Origin: Flavobacterium sp.
GTDB taxonomy: Bacteria > Bacteroidota > Bacteroidia > Flavobacteriales > Flavobacteriaceae
Direction of reading: 5' to 3'
Assembly: GCF_017744675.1 (NCBI RefSeq)
Contig: NZ_JAGIAV010000001.1
Coordinates: 521,666-585,665 of the forward strand
DNA: 64,000 bases
Within the stretch, counting starts at the first letter, position 1. Every line of letters starts with the position of its first letter. This document shows, piece by piece, positions 18,029-26,340 of this stretch. The notes under the pieces were generated by a model. It was not told the DNA's origin and did not search any database. It worked only from the letters and a program-made list of their open reading frames with translations. The translations under genes were made by a program, and so were the position numbers.

Positions 18029-19009
18029 ATGAGTACAGCATTCATTATCATTTTAGTATTGGCATTCTTCATTTTTATGTCGTCGTTCTTTACTGTGAAA
18101 CAACAATCTTCTGTAATTATTGAACGTTTTGGAAAATTTCAAAGTGTTAGAAATTCAGGATTACAACTTAAAATTCCGATGGTTGATAGATTGGCCGGAA
18201 GAGTAAATCTTAAAATTCAGCAGTTAGATGTTATCATCGAAACTAAAACTAGAGACAACGTTTTTATCAAAATGAAAGTTTCAGTTCAGTTCAAAGTGAT
18301 TCAAGATAAAGTTTACGAAGCATTTTATAAACTAGAATATCCACACGATCAAATTACTTCTTATGTATTTGATGTCGTTCGTGCCGAAGTTCCTAAACTA
18401 AAATTGGATGATGTTTTTGAAAGAAAAGATGATATTGCTGTTGCAGTAAAACGCGAATTAAACGAAGCAATGTCTACTTATGGTTATGATATCATCAACA
18501 CTTTGGTTACTGATATTGATCCAGACATCCAGGTAAAAAATGCAATGAACAGAATCAATGCTGCTGATAGAGAAAAAACAGCTGCAGAATTTGAAGCTGA
18601 AAGTTCAAGAATTAGAATTGTTGCAAAAGCAAAAGCTGAAGCAGAAAGTAAACGTTTACAAGGACAAGGTATTGCAGATCAACGTCGTGAAATCGCAAGA
18701 GGTCTTGTAGAAAGTGTTGAAGTTTTGAACAATGTTGGCATTAATTCTCAAGAAGCTTCTGCCCTAATTGTAGTTACTCAACATTATGATACTTTACAAT
18801 CTATTGGATCTGATACCAATTCAAACTTAATTCTCCTTCCAAATTCTCCACAAGCTGGAAGCGATATGCTGAATAATATGGTTGCTTCTTTTACAGCTTC
18901 TAACCAAGTTGGAGAAATGATGAAAAAGACCAATAAGAAAATTGAAAAACCAAAACAAACACCTAAACAATCAGGTTACGAAGATGACATTCAACCAGAT
19001 GTTCAATAA
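18029..19009 (+). CDS. SPFH/Band 7 (stomatin-like) membrane protein
   Basis: A 326-residue protein with one N-terminal transmembrane helix (about 3-22), a Band 7/prohibitin domain (about 25-185; QQSSVIIERFGKFQ) and an Ala/Glu-rich coiled coil (about 185-235; AAEFEAESSRIRIVAKAKAEAESKR), ending in a Lys/Pro-rich tail. This is the QmcA/stomatin type. Such proteins form oligomeric rings on the membrane and scaffold proteases or microdomains. No NfeD-type partner lies next to it. Confidence 0.9.
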   Translation: MSTAFIIILVLAFFIFMSSFFTVKQQSSVIIERFGKFQSVRNSGLQLKIPMVDRLAGRVNLKIQQLDVIIETKTRDNVFIKMKVSVQFKVIQDKVYEAFYKLEYPHDQITSYVFDVVRAEVPKLKLDDVFERKDDIAVAVKRELNEAMSTYGYDIINTLVTDIDPDIQVKNAMNRINAADREKTAAEFEAESSRIRIVAKAKAEAESKRLQGQGIADQRREIARGLVESVEVLNNVGINSQEASALIVVTQHYDTLQSIGSDTNSNLILLPNSPQAGSDMLNNMVASFTASNQVGEMMKKTNKKIEKPKQTPKQSGYEDDIQPDVQ

Positions 19010-19021
19010 TAATTTCAAAAT

Positions 19022-19049
19022 AAAAAAGAGGCTTAATTGCCTCTTTTTT
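19022..19049. terminator. Bidirectional terminator
   Basis: A perfect 11-bp stem (AAAAAAGAGGC) with loop TTAATT, between convergent genes. The minus-strand gene's stop codon lies in the loop. Confidence 0.85.
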
Positions 19050-19287
19050 TATTTATAAACCAATTGATTATAAATGGTAAAATAGATTGTAAAATTTCTG
19101 GAAATGATTTCTTGACATAACCGGTGTAAGATGAAATGAAACCATTTACAATATTTTGCGGTGTGATGCTTTCCTTAGTTTTCTGAAAACTCAAAACCAA
19201 TTTCTGATAATTAATTTCTTTTTCGAGTTTCAGAATTTCTAGATCTCTTTCAATCTCAGCATACGAAGAGTATTTTTTTCTTTCCAT
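19033..19287 (-). CDS. DUF6327-like small protein
   Basis: An 84-residue protein opening with a helical charged segment (KKYSSYAEIERDLEILKLEKEINYQKL) and ending with a membrane-associated stretch (PEILQSILPFIINWFINK). It is the third gene of a ytxH/holin-like/this-gene operon typical of Flavobacteriia, where it is usually named DUF6327. It begins 2 bases after the holin-like gene ends. Function unknown; an envelope or stress role is inferred from the partners. Confidence 0.6.
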   Translation of the reverse strand: MERKKYSSYAEIERDLEILKLEKEINYQKLVLSFQKTKESITPQNIVNGFISSYTGYVKKSFPEILQSILPFIINWFINKKRGN

Positions 19288-19289
19288 AA

Positions 19290-19640
19290 TTAATCATTAA
19301 AAAAGATTTCTGAAAATTTCTCCAAAATTGGTCCTTCAACAAACTTGTCTTTTACAAAGAAAAGTAAAATGGTAAAGAAAAGATAGATCCCTCCTACTGC
19401 CAAAAATCCGAGAGCATTACTTTCAAACAAAGAACCAAAAGCATACGCTGCGGCAAAAGATCCGAAAATCAAAACCATACTGAAACATAATAAAATCAAG
19501 GTAAACTTAAAGATCAAAGTTGTCGATTTCATAGCAACCTTAAAACCCCAAAGTTTATAATAAGCTAAATGGCTTTCAATGTATTCTTTAGCTTGATCTT
19601 GAACTTTATCAGTGTTTTCTTTTAATTCTTCAAACGCCAT
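19290..19640 (-). CDS. Holin-like (phage holin superfamily III type) membrane protein
   Basis: A 116-residue protein with an N-terminal amphipathic helix (about 1-30) and two transmembrane helices (about 45-68 and 77-97). It resembles the putative holin-X/DUF1469 family found in non-phage bacterial operons with YtxH proteins. No phage genes are near, so a lysis role is unlikely. The start at 19640 (MAFEEL) is preferred over an upstream in-frame ATG in the leader. Confidence 0.7.
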   Translation of the reverse strand: MAFEELKENTDKVQDQAKEYIESHLAYYKLWGFKVAMKSTTLIFKFTLILLCFSMVLIFGSFAAAYAFGSLFESNALGFLAVGGIYLFFTILLFFVKDKFVEGPILEKFSEIFFND

Positions 19641-19660
19641 AATTATAATTTTAAATAAAA

Positions 19661-19704
19661 AAAGCACAAAACTTTCTTATAAAAATAAGCAAGTAATGTG
19701 CTTT
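19661..19704 (-). terminator. Hairpin between ytxH-like and holin-like genes
   Basis: Three nested stems (AAAGCACA/TGTGCTTT, ACTT/AAGT and CTTA/TAAG), followed on the minus strand by a long T-rich run. It could end or attenuate the transcript after the ytxH-like gene. Confidence 0.6.
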
Positions 19705-19713
19705 ATAAAAATA

Positions 19714-20040
19714 TTATTTTTGAAATTTAGCGTTCTGTGCTTTTAACTCAGCTAACTTAGTTTCCAAAAAAGTGATTACTTCTTCTGTTTTATGACTTAC
19801 ATTTGAAAGTAAATCATTTAACGTTCCGTCAAGATTTTGAGTTGCATTTGTAAATCTTTCACGCAAAACTTCAGAACTAGCATCAAAAGAATCTTTTATA
19901 TTATGTTTAGCATCATCTATGCCTTCTTTTAATTTTGCTCTAGTTTTAGATCCTTTATCTGGTGCAAATAAAATTCCTATTGCCGCTCCAGCCGCTGCTG
20001 CAGCTAGAATTGCTGCCGCTGTATTTAAATTTTTAGACAT
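19714..20040 (-). CDS. YtxH domain-containing protein
   Basis: A 108-residue protein with a hydrophobic Ala/Gly-rich N-terminal segment (about 8-28, ending LFAPDKGSKTR, the YtxH hallmark) followed by an amphipathic, coiled-coil-like helix. In other bacteria YtxH proteins are general-stress-associated membrane proteins. First gene of the three-gene operon, separated from the second by a hairpin. Confidence 0.85.
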   Translation of the reverse strand: MSKNLNTAAAILAAAAAGAAIGILFAPDKGSKTRAKLKEGIDDAKHNIKDSFDASSEVLRERFTNATQNLDGTLNDLLSNVSHKTEEVITFLETKLAELKAQNAKFQK

Positions 20041-20133
20041 GATAATTACAATTTAAAATTATTAATAAAGATACTCTTTTTTGAAATGATAAAACTTTGG
20101 TTAATCGCAATTTACAAAAAATTAACAATATAA

Positions 20134-20613
20134 TTAATACACATAAGCTACAGCTTCGTACTTACCATCAGCTTTTTCAATAATGCTAACAAAAGGGTAA
20201 CCATTTGAAGCCGATTTAGATTTGATTCTCATAGCTGTCTGTTTCTGATTTGCAATTGGTGGTTCACCTTTTGTCCTTGTCGAGACACCAGTAAAACTAG
20301 CAGCTTGTTTCAGTCCTATTGTTTTTTCTTGTGGCAGAACCGTTACCATTTTGTAATCGTCTTTTGAATCAACTACTATTTTATCAGAAACTTTCTGAGT
20401 TTGTTTTGTTTCTTTGTTTGTAATAGAAGAAACAGCATACTTGCTTATTTTGATTTCTTCAGAACTTCCTTTTAAAGAATAGTACACAAAACCATTTTCT
20501 GTTTTAATGAAATTAACATCAAGTTGTTCGCCGTTATGTTTTGTAATTTGATGTGTTTGTGAAATTGCAACGTTTGCAAATAATAATGCTATTGTGAAAT
20601 ATAAAATTTTCAT
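20134..20613 (-). CDS. Secreted protein of unknown function
   Basis: A 159-residue protein with a signal peptide (about 1-18, ending ISQ) and a beta-strand-rich opening (HQITKHNGEQLDVNFIKTENGFVYYSL) that looks like the short secreted proteins often found in Flavobacterium. No catalytic motif and no recognised family. It has its own unit, bounded upstream by the large gene-free block. Confidence 0.6.
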   Translation of the reverse strand: MKILYFTIALLFANVAISQTHQITKHNGEQLDVNFIKTENGFVYYSLKGSSEEIKISKYAVSSITNKETKQTQKVSDKIVVDSKDDYKMVTVLPQEKTIGLKQAASFTGVSTRTKGEPPIANQKQTAMRIKSKSASNGYPFVSIIEKADGKYEAVAYVY

Positions 20614-21783
20614 GATAATTAGATTTAAATTAAAAATTGTCAGACTTGAAATTTAAAAACTAAACTTTCACTCAAATTCAATATTATGGAATTTTGTCAT
20701 TACAATACAATTTGAAAAATACTTTTTACGGGAAATATTATCAAAATTACATCATAATAAAAATGAGAACATAAAATTGTCTTTTTGGGAAATCAGTTTT
20801 GAAAATCTATTGTGATAAAAATTACGAGTTTCTAAAAACAATAAATTCCAGCTTAGATTCTTTATGGCAAATTTTAATTTTTACAAAAATCATCTCTGAC
20901 TTTTGGTATTGAGTTAAAAATAGCAGTTTTATAAACAATTGTGTGTTAACAAGCCGTTAAACTGACCAAAATAACAGTAAAAACTAAAATAAAGACCATA
21001 AATAAACAATAATTCAAAAAATGAGTTACATATTAAATCAATTAAAAAAACGTCTTAAAATCAATTTATGAAGGTTAAAATTAATATACAAAAACTATTA
21101 TTTAATTATTTATAATCATTTTTATAAATAATAATTAAAAACTAAATTTTATAAAAAATTATAATCAAAATTTATAAAGATAAAATCGAAATCAAAAACT
21201 TAAAAAAATAATAAAAAACTATGATTTTAAACTTTATAGTCAATTTCATAAATAATAATTAAAAACTAATTTTTAAAAAAAATTCATAACTTAAAATTAT
21301 AATTACAAATTTGAGATCAAAAATTAAAAAAATAAGAAAAAACTTTAATTTAAACTTTTTGAGATGAAAATTGAAGTCAAAAAAGTAAAAAATTAAAATA
21401 AAGAGTTTTAATGAATGAAAAACAAAAAAAGGTCTTCTCTACTCGACTAATTTTTATTTTATCTCAAATCTTATTTATGGAGGTCACTTTTAATCTATAA
21501 AATAAATTAAAATTTTAAAACAATAGTTTTTATAAATAATAAATAAAATGATTTATAATTAAATTTTAAATCAATTAAAACTATATTATAAAATTTGATA
21601 GTAAAATAAGGAACTAAAAAATGCAAAAAATCAAAATAAAGACTTCTAATAAATCAAAATCTAAAAAATGAATTGGTTATCCATTAAAATTTTATTTTCT
21701 ATTAAAATCAATTTATAAAAGTCACTTTCAATCTATAAAAATTATGAAATTTAAATTATCGATAGTAAATTTATATAATAAAA
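20614..21783. other. 1.2 kb AT-rich gene-free block with decayed repeats
   Basis: No credible gene on either strand. The sequence is extremely AT-rich and built from degenerate copies of a few units. TAAATAATAATTAAAAACTA occurs near 21122 and again near 21248. TCAATTTATGAAGGTTAAAA (about 21060), TTATTTATGGAGGTCACTTT (about 21471) and TCAATTTATAAAAGTCACTT (about 21709) are related. It looks like an eroded array. Confidence 0.7.
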
Positions 21784-21807
21784 AAAAGCGCTTATAAAAG
21801 CGCTTTT
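21784..21807 (-). terminator. glnS terminator
   Basis: A perfect 10-bp stem AAAAGCGCTT with loop ATAA, directly beyond the glnS stop on the minus strand, followed by T-rich sequence. Confidence 0.85.
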
Positions 21808-21824
21808 CATAAATTTAGTTGATA

Positions 21825-23942
21825 TTATTTCTTAACCATTTCAGAAAGAATTTCAATTTCTCTTTCCGAAGCATTTTTTGGTGGATTTGAATATAATTTC
21901 AAAATTTCATCAGAAAACTGATCTCTCAGATTTTCACTTTCAATATCCCTTAAGTTTAAAAGTGCTTTTGATCTTACATAGGTCGATTCACTTTTTAAAG
22001 ACATTGAATATAATTTCTTAATATCTTCTTCTTCAAAATCGGTAGATTTCCAGTTTGAATACTTCAAAATAAACTGAGAAAACAACAGTGAAGCCTTATT
22101 ATTGTTGATATTTTTCTTTAATGAATTCTGAATCAAAGAGAAACTGGAAACATTTTTGATGTTCTCCCCTATTGCACTTTCAATTGCAATACGTTCTGCT
22201 TTTGTTTCAACTTTAAAATATTTGTTGATTTCTTTTAAAGAATTATTGATGCTATTTTCTTCTTTTTTACCTTTTTCTTCCCAAGCATCTTTCAATCCAA
22301 CTGTTTTGTTAAACACTAATTTTGAAGGAGTTGAGTCTTTATCAACAGTAAAATATCCTAAACGTTGAAACTGAAATTTATCTTCATTTTGAGCTGTTGA
22401 TAAACTTGGTTCAACATATCCAGTCACAATTTCTAGAGAATTTGGATTTACAAAATCTAAGAAATTTTTCTCTTTATAACTGTCCGGAGCTTCATCTGTA
22501 AACAAACGATCGTACAAACGAACTTCTGCTTCCAAAGCATGTTTAATAGAAACCCAATGTAAAGTTCCAGATACTTTTCTTTGGCTTGCTTCTGTTCCGC
22601 TTCCGCTTAAAGAATCGGTATCATAAGTAACATGAATTTCAGTAATATTGCCTTCAGCGTCCTTTATAACTGATTCTCCTTTAATAATATAGGCATTTTT
22701 AAGACGTACTTCTTTTCCTAAAGTCAAACGGAAATATTTAGCTGGCGCTTCTTCCAAAAAGTCTTCTCTTTCAATGTACAATTCACGAGAAAAAGGCACT
22801 TTTCTGAAACCTGCATTTTCATCTTCTTGATTATTTTCAGCTTCTAACCACTCTTCTTTTCCTTCTGGATAATTAGTAATTACCAATTTTACAGGATCTA
22901 AAACAGCCATTACACGAGGTGCAATTTTGTTCAAATCTTCACGAATACAGAATTCTAAAACCGAAACATTGATTAAATTATCACGTTTGGCAATACCAAT
23001 TGTGTTAGCAAAATTACGCAATGAAGCAGCTGTATAACCACGTCTTCTTAATCCAGAAATAGTTGACATTCTAGGATCATCCCAACCGTTAACATGCTTT
23101 TCCTTAACGAGTTGCTGTAATTTTCTTTTACTAACAACAGTATGTGATAAGTTACGTCTAGCAAATTCTCTTTGCTTTGGACGTAATTTATTATCCTCAA
23201 AAATTTGATCTAAAAACCAATCATACAATTCACGGTGAGGCAAAAATTCTAGTGTACAAAATGAGTGTGAAATTTGTTCTAAATAATCACTTTGTCCGTG
23301 TGCCCAATCGTACATAGGATAGATTTTCCAAGCATCGCCAGTTCTGTGGTGATGTTTGTGCAAAATTCTGTACATGATAGGATCACGCATTAACATGTTT
23401 GTTGATTTCATGTCAATTTTTGCACGAAGAATATGTGTACCAGCCTCAAATTCACCGTTTTTCATTCTTTCGAATAAATCTAAGTTTTCTTCAACTGAAC
23501 GATTTCTGTATGGACTATCAGTTCCTGGAGTTGTTGGAGTTCCTTTTTGGATTGCCATTTCTTCAGAAGTCTGACTATCAACATAAGCTTTATCTTTTTT
23601 AATCAATAAAACTGCCCAGTCATATAATTGTTGGAAATAATCTGAAGCATAACATTCTTCTGCCCAAGTATATCCTAACCATTCTACATCTTTTTTAATA
23701 GCATCAACAAATTCCTGCTCTTCTTTTTCAGGGTTTGTATCATCAAAACGTAAATTCACAGGAGATTGATAATCAATTCCTAAACCAAAATTTAAAGCAA
23801 TAGAACTTGCGTGCCCAATGTGTAAATATCCATTAGGTTCTGGTGGAAAACGAAAGCGAAGTTTAGTATTTGGAAGACCTGATTTTACATCTTCCTCTAT
23901 GATTTGTTCAATAAAATTGAGTGATTTCTCTTCTGATGCCAT
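21825..23942 (-). CDS. glnS: Glutamine--tRNA ligase with C-terminal extension
   Basis: Class I synthetase charging tRNA-Gln. HIGH is exact at 41-44 (PEPNGYLHIGH) and the KMSKS-type loop is VVSKR at about 269-273. The catalytic core and the two anticodon-binding beta-barrels run to about residue 560, the normal end of the enzyme. The 705-residue protein then continues about 145 residues with a Lys/Asn/Ser-rich linker and a helical region (KSESTYVRSKALLNLRDIE) that looks HEAT-like and does not read as a YqeY domain. Confidence 0.95.
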   Translation of the reverse strand: MASEEKSLNFIEQIIEEDVKSGLPNTKLRFRFPPEPNGYLHIGHASSIALNFGLGIDYQSPVNLRFDDTNPEKEEQEFVDAIKKDVEWLGYTWAEECYASDYFQQLYDWAVLLIKKDKAYVDSQTSEEMAIQKGTPTTPGTDSPYRNRSVEENLDLFERMKNGEFEAGTHILRAKIDMKSTNMLMRDPIMYRILHKHHHRTGDAWKIYPMYDWAHGQSDYLEQISHSFCTLEFLPHRELYDWFLDQIFEDNKLRPKQREFARRNLSHTVVSKRKLQQLVKEKHVNGWDDPRMSTISGLRRRGYTAASLRNFANTIGIAKRDNLINVSVLEFCIREDLNKIAPRVMAVLDPVKLVITNYPEGKEEWLEAENNQEDENAGFRKVPFSRELYIEREDFLEEAPAKYFRLTLGKEVRLKNAYIIKGESVIKDAEGNITEIHVTYDTDSLSGSGTEASQRKVSGTLHWVSIKHALEAEVRLYDRLFTDEAPDSYKEKNFLDFVNPNSLEIVTGYVEPSLSTAQNEDKFQFQRLGYFTVDKDSTPSKLVFNKTVGLKDAWEEKGKKEENSINNSLKEINKYFKVETKAERIAIESAIGENIKNVSSFSLIQNSLKKNINNNKASLLFSQFILKYSNWKSTDFEEEDIKKLYSMSLKSESTYVRSKALLNLRDIESENLRDQFSDEILKLYSNPPKNASEREIEILSEMVKK

Positions 23943-23972
23943 TATTTTATAGTAATTTTAGCAAAGATAAAA

Positions 23973-24042
23973 AAAAGGTTTCAGGTTTCAGGTTTAAAGT
24001 TGTTTAACTAGCGCAAAACCTGAAACTTTAAACTTGAAACAA
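23973..24042. repeat. Inverted repeat in the glnS-folB spacer
   Basis: Direct and inverted copies of GGTTTCAGGTTT and AAACCTGAAACTTTAAAC occupy the divergent spacer before folB. Confidence 0.5.
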
Positions 24043-24049
24043 CATAAAA

Positions 24050-24409
24050 ATGGGAGTTATAAAACTTAAAAATATCCGTACATTTTCTTACCACGGATGT
24101 TTAATTGAAGAAGGAAAAATTGGATCTGATTATACTGTTGATCTAAAAATTAAAACCAATTTACAGAAATCAGCCGAAACAGATCATCTTTTAGACACGG
24201 TAGACTATGTTCATTTGAACAAAATTGTGACGGAAGAAATGGCAATTCGTTCGCATTTATTAGAACATGTAGCTAAAAGAATCAATATTCGCGTGCTGGC
24301 AGAGATAGAAACAGTAGAAAAAACAACAGTTTGGGTTTCTAAAATTAATCCTCCTATTGGCGGTGATGTTGAGTCAGTTACTATAAAAATGACCGAAATT
24401 AGAAAGTAA
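24050..24409 (+). CDS. folB: Dihydroneopterin aldolase
   Basis: Cleaves 7,8-dihydroneopterin to 6-hydroxymethyl-dihydropterin and glycolaldehyde in folate synthesis. The 119-residue length and the features IRTFSYHGCLIEEGKIGSDY near 10-28, the central D-TVDYVHL region, the catalytic-region residues around LLEHVAKRI, and the closing KINPPIGGDVESV are those of FolB. It is divergent from glnS and followed by tRNA-Cys, not by folK. Confidence 0.93.
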   Translation: MGVIKLKNIRTFSYHGCLIEEGKIGSDYTVDLKIKTNLQKSAETDHLLDTVDYVHLNKIVTEEMAIRSHLLEHVAKRINIRVLAEIETVEKTTVWVSKINPPIGGDVESVTIKMTEIRK

Positions 24410-24457
24410 TTGCTACAATTAAATCTCTATTTTTTTAAAATAGTTTCTTGGAAACTT

Positions 24458-24486
24458 TTGAAATTTAAAGATTTTAGTTACTTTTG
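24458..24486 (+). promoter_or_regulatory. tRNA-Cys promoter
   Basis: TTG at 24458-24460, an 18-nt spacer, then TACTTTTG at 24479-24486, an exact Bacteroidota promoter match, ending 17 bases before the mature tRNA. Confidence 0.8.
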
Positions 24487-24503
24487 CCAACCGTTCAAGT
24501 AAT

Positions 24504-24574
24504 GGCGTCGTGGCCGAGCGGCTAGGCTGGGCTCTGCAAAAGCTCCTACTCCGGTTCGAATCCGGACGATGCCT
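24504..24574 (+). tRNA. tRNA-Cys (anticodon GCA)
   Basis: A complete cloverleaf of 71 nt: acceptor GGCGTCG/CGATGCC (one G-U pair), D arm GCC/GGC, anticodon stem GGGCT/AGCTC with loop CTGCAAA (anticodon GCA), T arm TCCGG-TTCGAAT-CCGGA, and discriminator base T, which is the known identity base for Cys. CCA is not encoded. Confidence 0.95.
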
Positions 24575-24575
24575 C

Positions 24576-24608
24576 AAAAAGAGATACAGAAATGTGTCTC
24601 TTTTTTTT
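24576..24608 (+). terminator. tRNA-Cys terminator, copy 1
   Basis: A 13-bp stem AAAAAGAGATACA with GAAA loop and a T run, starting 2 bases after the tRNA. Confidence 0.85.
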
Positions 24609-24667
24609 ATGTTTAATTTTTATAAAAAATTAATTAAAGATATTGGTTCGAATCCAGACGATGTCTC

Positions 24668-24701
24668 AAAAAGAGATACAGAAATGTGTCTCTTTTTTTT
24701 T
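24668..24701 (+). terminator. tRNA-Cys terminator, copy 2
   Basis: The same AAAAAGAGATACA-GAAA hairpin and T run, in the second repeat unit. Confidence 0.8.
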
Positions 24702-24761
24702 GTTTAATTTTTATAAAAAATTAATTAAAGGTATTGGTTCGAATCCAGACGATGCTTCAAT

Positions 24762-24789
24762 ACCTTCAAAGCAATTTGAAGGTTTTTTT
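24762..24789 (+). terminator. Third hairpin terminator after the repeats
   Basis: Stem ACCTTCAAA with loop GCAA and seven T. It differs in sequence from the two repeated terminators and closes the region. Confidence 0.75.
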
Positions 24790-24799
24790 ATGCCTTTAA

Positions 24800-24886
24800 G
24801 TCATTGCGAGGAACGAAGCAATCTCACTATTATAAGTTTGCAAATATCGATTTACGTAATGAGATTGCTTCGTTCCTCGCAATGAC
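24800..24886. mobile_element. MITE/REP-like inverted-repeat element
   Basis: Two perfect 27-nt arms (24800-24826 and 24860-24886, beginning GTCATTGCGAGGAACGAAG) flank a 33-nt AT-rich spacer. This palindrome family is scattered through the genomes of many unrelated bacteria and has been linked with REP-type elements. No transposase is encoded inside. Confidence 0.8.
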
Positions 24887-24909
24887 AATTCACACTTATA
24901 AACACAAAA

Positions 24910-24933
24910 AAACCTCTGAAATTCAGAGGTTTA
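24910..24933 (-). terminator. Terminator of the rnr-GIN-LysE operon
   Basis: A perfect hairpin with arms AACCTCTG/CAGAGGTT and a short AAATT loop. The T run on the minus strand lies just beyond the LysE gene. Confidence 0.7.
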
Positions 24934-24959
24934 ATTTTACATTTTTGAGTTATTAACAA

Positions 24960-25640
24960 CTATTTATCTATTCTTTCGAAAGCATTTTTAACCATTTCTT
25001 TTTCTTTAGGAAACCATCCTTGAGTGATCAACACTACTCCAAAAACCATTAAAACAATACTAATTCCTTTTTTAATTTTTAGAATGTTTGTTGGTGTCAT
25101 TTTAGATTTTAACTGTTTAGCTAAAAGTATTTTAATGCAATCAACTAATAAATAGGCAACAATTACGGAAACAAAAAAGGTCATCATTCTTGGAGTCTGC
25201 ATTTGTAGTTTCGGACCAATTGAAATAATTACTGCCAACCAAAAACCTAAAACACCAATGTTAATAACGTTCAGTAAAAAACCTTTTACGAATAAACTTC
25301 CATAATTTCTTTTAATAATATCACGATCAATTTCTTCATCGTTTATTTTTTCTCCTTTTTTTAATTTAAGAAAAGAGATTATACCATAAGCCAGCATAAT
25401 TATACCTCCAAAAATAAACAGTGCTGGTTTATCTTTTAGGCTAGAAATTAATCTATAACTTCCTAGATAAGCGATTGCTATGAAAAAAATATCACCTAAT
25501 ACCACACCACAATCAAAAGCTAATGCAGCTCTAAATCCTTTGGTGATACTGGTTTCTAATAGTACAAAAAATACTGGACCTACCATAAAGCTCAAAAAAA
25601 GTCCCCAAGGCAGTCCAGCCAAAATATCATTTATCATCAA
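24960..25640 (-). CDS. LysE family amino-acid exporter
   Basis: A 226-residue membrane protein with about six transmembrane helices. The LysE/RhtB hallmark GPVFFVLLETSITKGFRAALAFDCGVVLGD lies at about 21-50. The family exports amino acids such as lysine, homoserine or threonine; the substrate here is unknown. Last gene of the rnr-GIN-LysE unit, 8 bases after the GIN gene. Confidence 0.88.
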   Translation of the reverse strand: MMINDILAGLPWGLFLSFMVGPVFFVLLETSITKGFRAALAFDCGVVLGDIFFIAIAYLGSYRLISSLKDKPALFIFGGIIMLAYGIISFLKLKKGEKINDEEIDRDIIKRNYGSLFVKGFLLNVINIGVLGFWLAVIISIGPKLQMQTPRMMTFFVSVIVAYLLVDCIKILLAKQLKSKMTPTNILKIKKGISIVLMVFGVVLITQGWFPKEKEMVKNAFERIDK

Positions 25641-25648
25641 AATACGAC

Positions 25649-26317
25649 TTATTTTACTTCTTCAATTTTACCTCCAAAAACTGTTTTTTGGTTTATCTGT
25701 TTTGGTTTTCCATAAATGTAAATAGAGCCTCCTGCGCTCACTTTTGCATCTACAAGAGTAGAAGCCTTAACATCTGCTTTTCCGCCCGCAGAAACGCTCA
25801 CAGTAGTCTGAGATGTCTCTAATTTGCTTGCTAAGAGATAACCTCCAGCTCCTAAACTAGCATCCTGATTTGTAGCTTTACCAGTTAATGTAATTGAACC
25901 TCCTGATACTGAGCTTACTTTAAGTTTATCAACATCTAAATCAACATTAATAACTGCGCCTTCTTGTGCACTTACTTTAAACGAAGTTGCTTTAATAGCC
26001 TCATTACTTGTTACGGTTGCTCCTTCATTAGCATCAATCAATTCTATGTGTTTATAGTATAATGTAACACTAAGATCATTTCCTGATAAAAGTTTTGGAA
26101 AAGGCATTCTTAGTTTCAAAATACCATTTTTGTTAACAACTTCAACTTCTGCTTCTCTTGAGCCTTTTATTACAATTCTATTTTGATCTGCTTGAACTAC
26201 TTTTACGCTTAATTTATCAAAAACCTTTACGGTATCAAAATCTCCTAACTCTTTGGTAACTTGACCAAAAGACATTTGTACAAATAAAATTGCTGCTCCA
26301 ATAATTAGCTTTCTCAT
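25649..26317 (-). CDS. Secreted head-GIN domain (DUF2807) protein
   Basis: A 222-residue protein with a signal peptide (about 1-18, ending SFGQ) and a repetitive beta-solenoid rich in Ser, Val, Gly and Thr (VSAQEGAVINVDLDVDKLKVSSVSGGSITL), the signature of the putative auto-transporter adhesin/head-GIN domain. Function in this group is unknown; a surface location is inferred. It lies 23 bases downstream of rnr and 8 bases upstream of the LysE gene. Confidence 0.88.
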   Translation of the reverse strand: MRKLIIGAAILFVQMSFGQVTKELGDFDTVKVFDKLSVKVVQADQNRIVIKGSREAEVEVVNKNGILKLRMPFPKLLSGNDLSVTLYYKHIELIDANEGATVTSNEAIKATSFKVSAQEGAVINVDLDVDKLKVSSVSGGSITLTGKATNQDASLGAGGYLLASKLETSQTTVSVSAGGKADVKASTLVDAKVSAGGSIYIYGKPKQINQKTVFGGKIEEVK

Positions 26318-26340
26318 ACTTTTATTTTTAAATTAATTAC

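Larger units (their letters stand above)
24553..24760 (+). repeat. Tandem copies of the tRNA-Cys 3' end plus terminator
   Basis: The T-arm and 3' acceptor sequence (GGTTCGAATCC-GACGATG) starts at 24553 in the tRNA, then recurs at 24645 and 24736, a period of 92 and 91 bp. The terminator and the AT-rich sequence between them are repeated too, nearly base for base. Copies 2 and 3 have one G to A change in the T stem and lack the 5' part of a tRNA. Confidence 0.92.

Noticed and set aside
19290..19640. Prophage lysis cassette suggested by the holin-like gene
   Set aside because: No other phage genes are present, and the YtxH/holin-like/DUF6327 set is a standard chromosomal operon in this group.
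24553..24790. CRISPR-like array after tRNA-Cys
   Set aside because: Repeat unit (about 92 bp) is not a short repeat with unique spacers: the whole unit is duplicated, and no cas genes are near.
24510..24885. Open frames across the tRNA-Cys repeats (65 and 80 codons)
   Set aside because: They translate a tRNA, terminators and an inverted repeat; the repeated peptide is a by-product of the DNA repeats.
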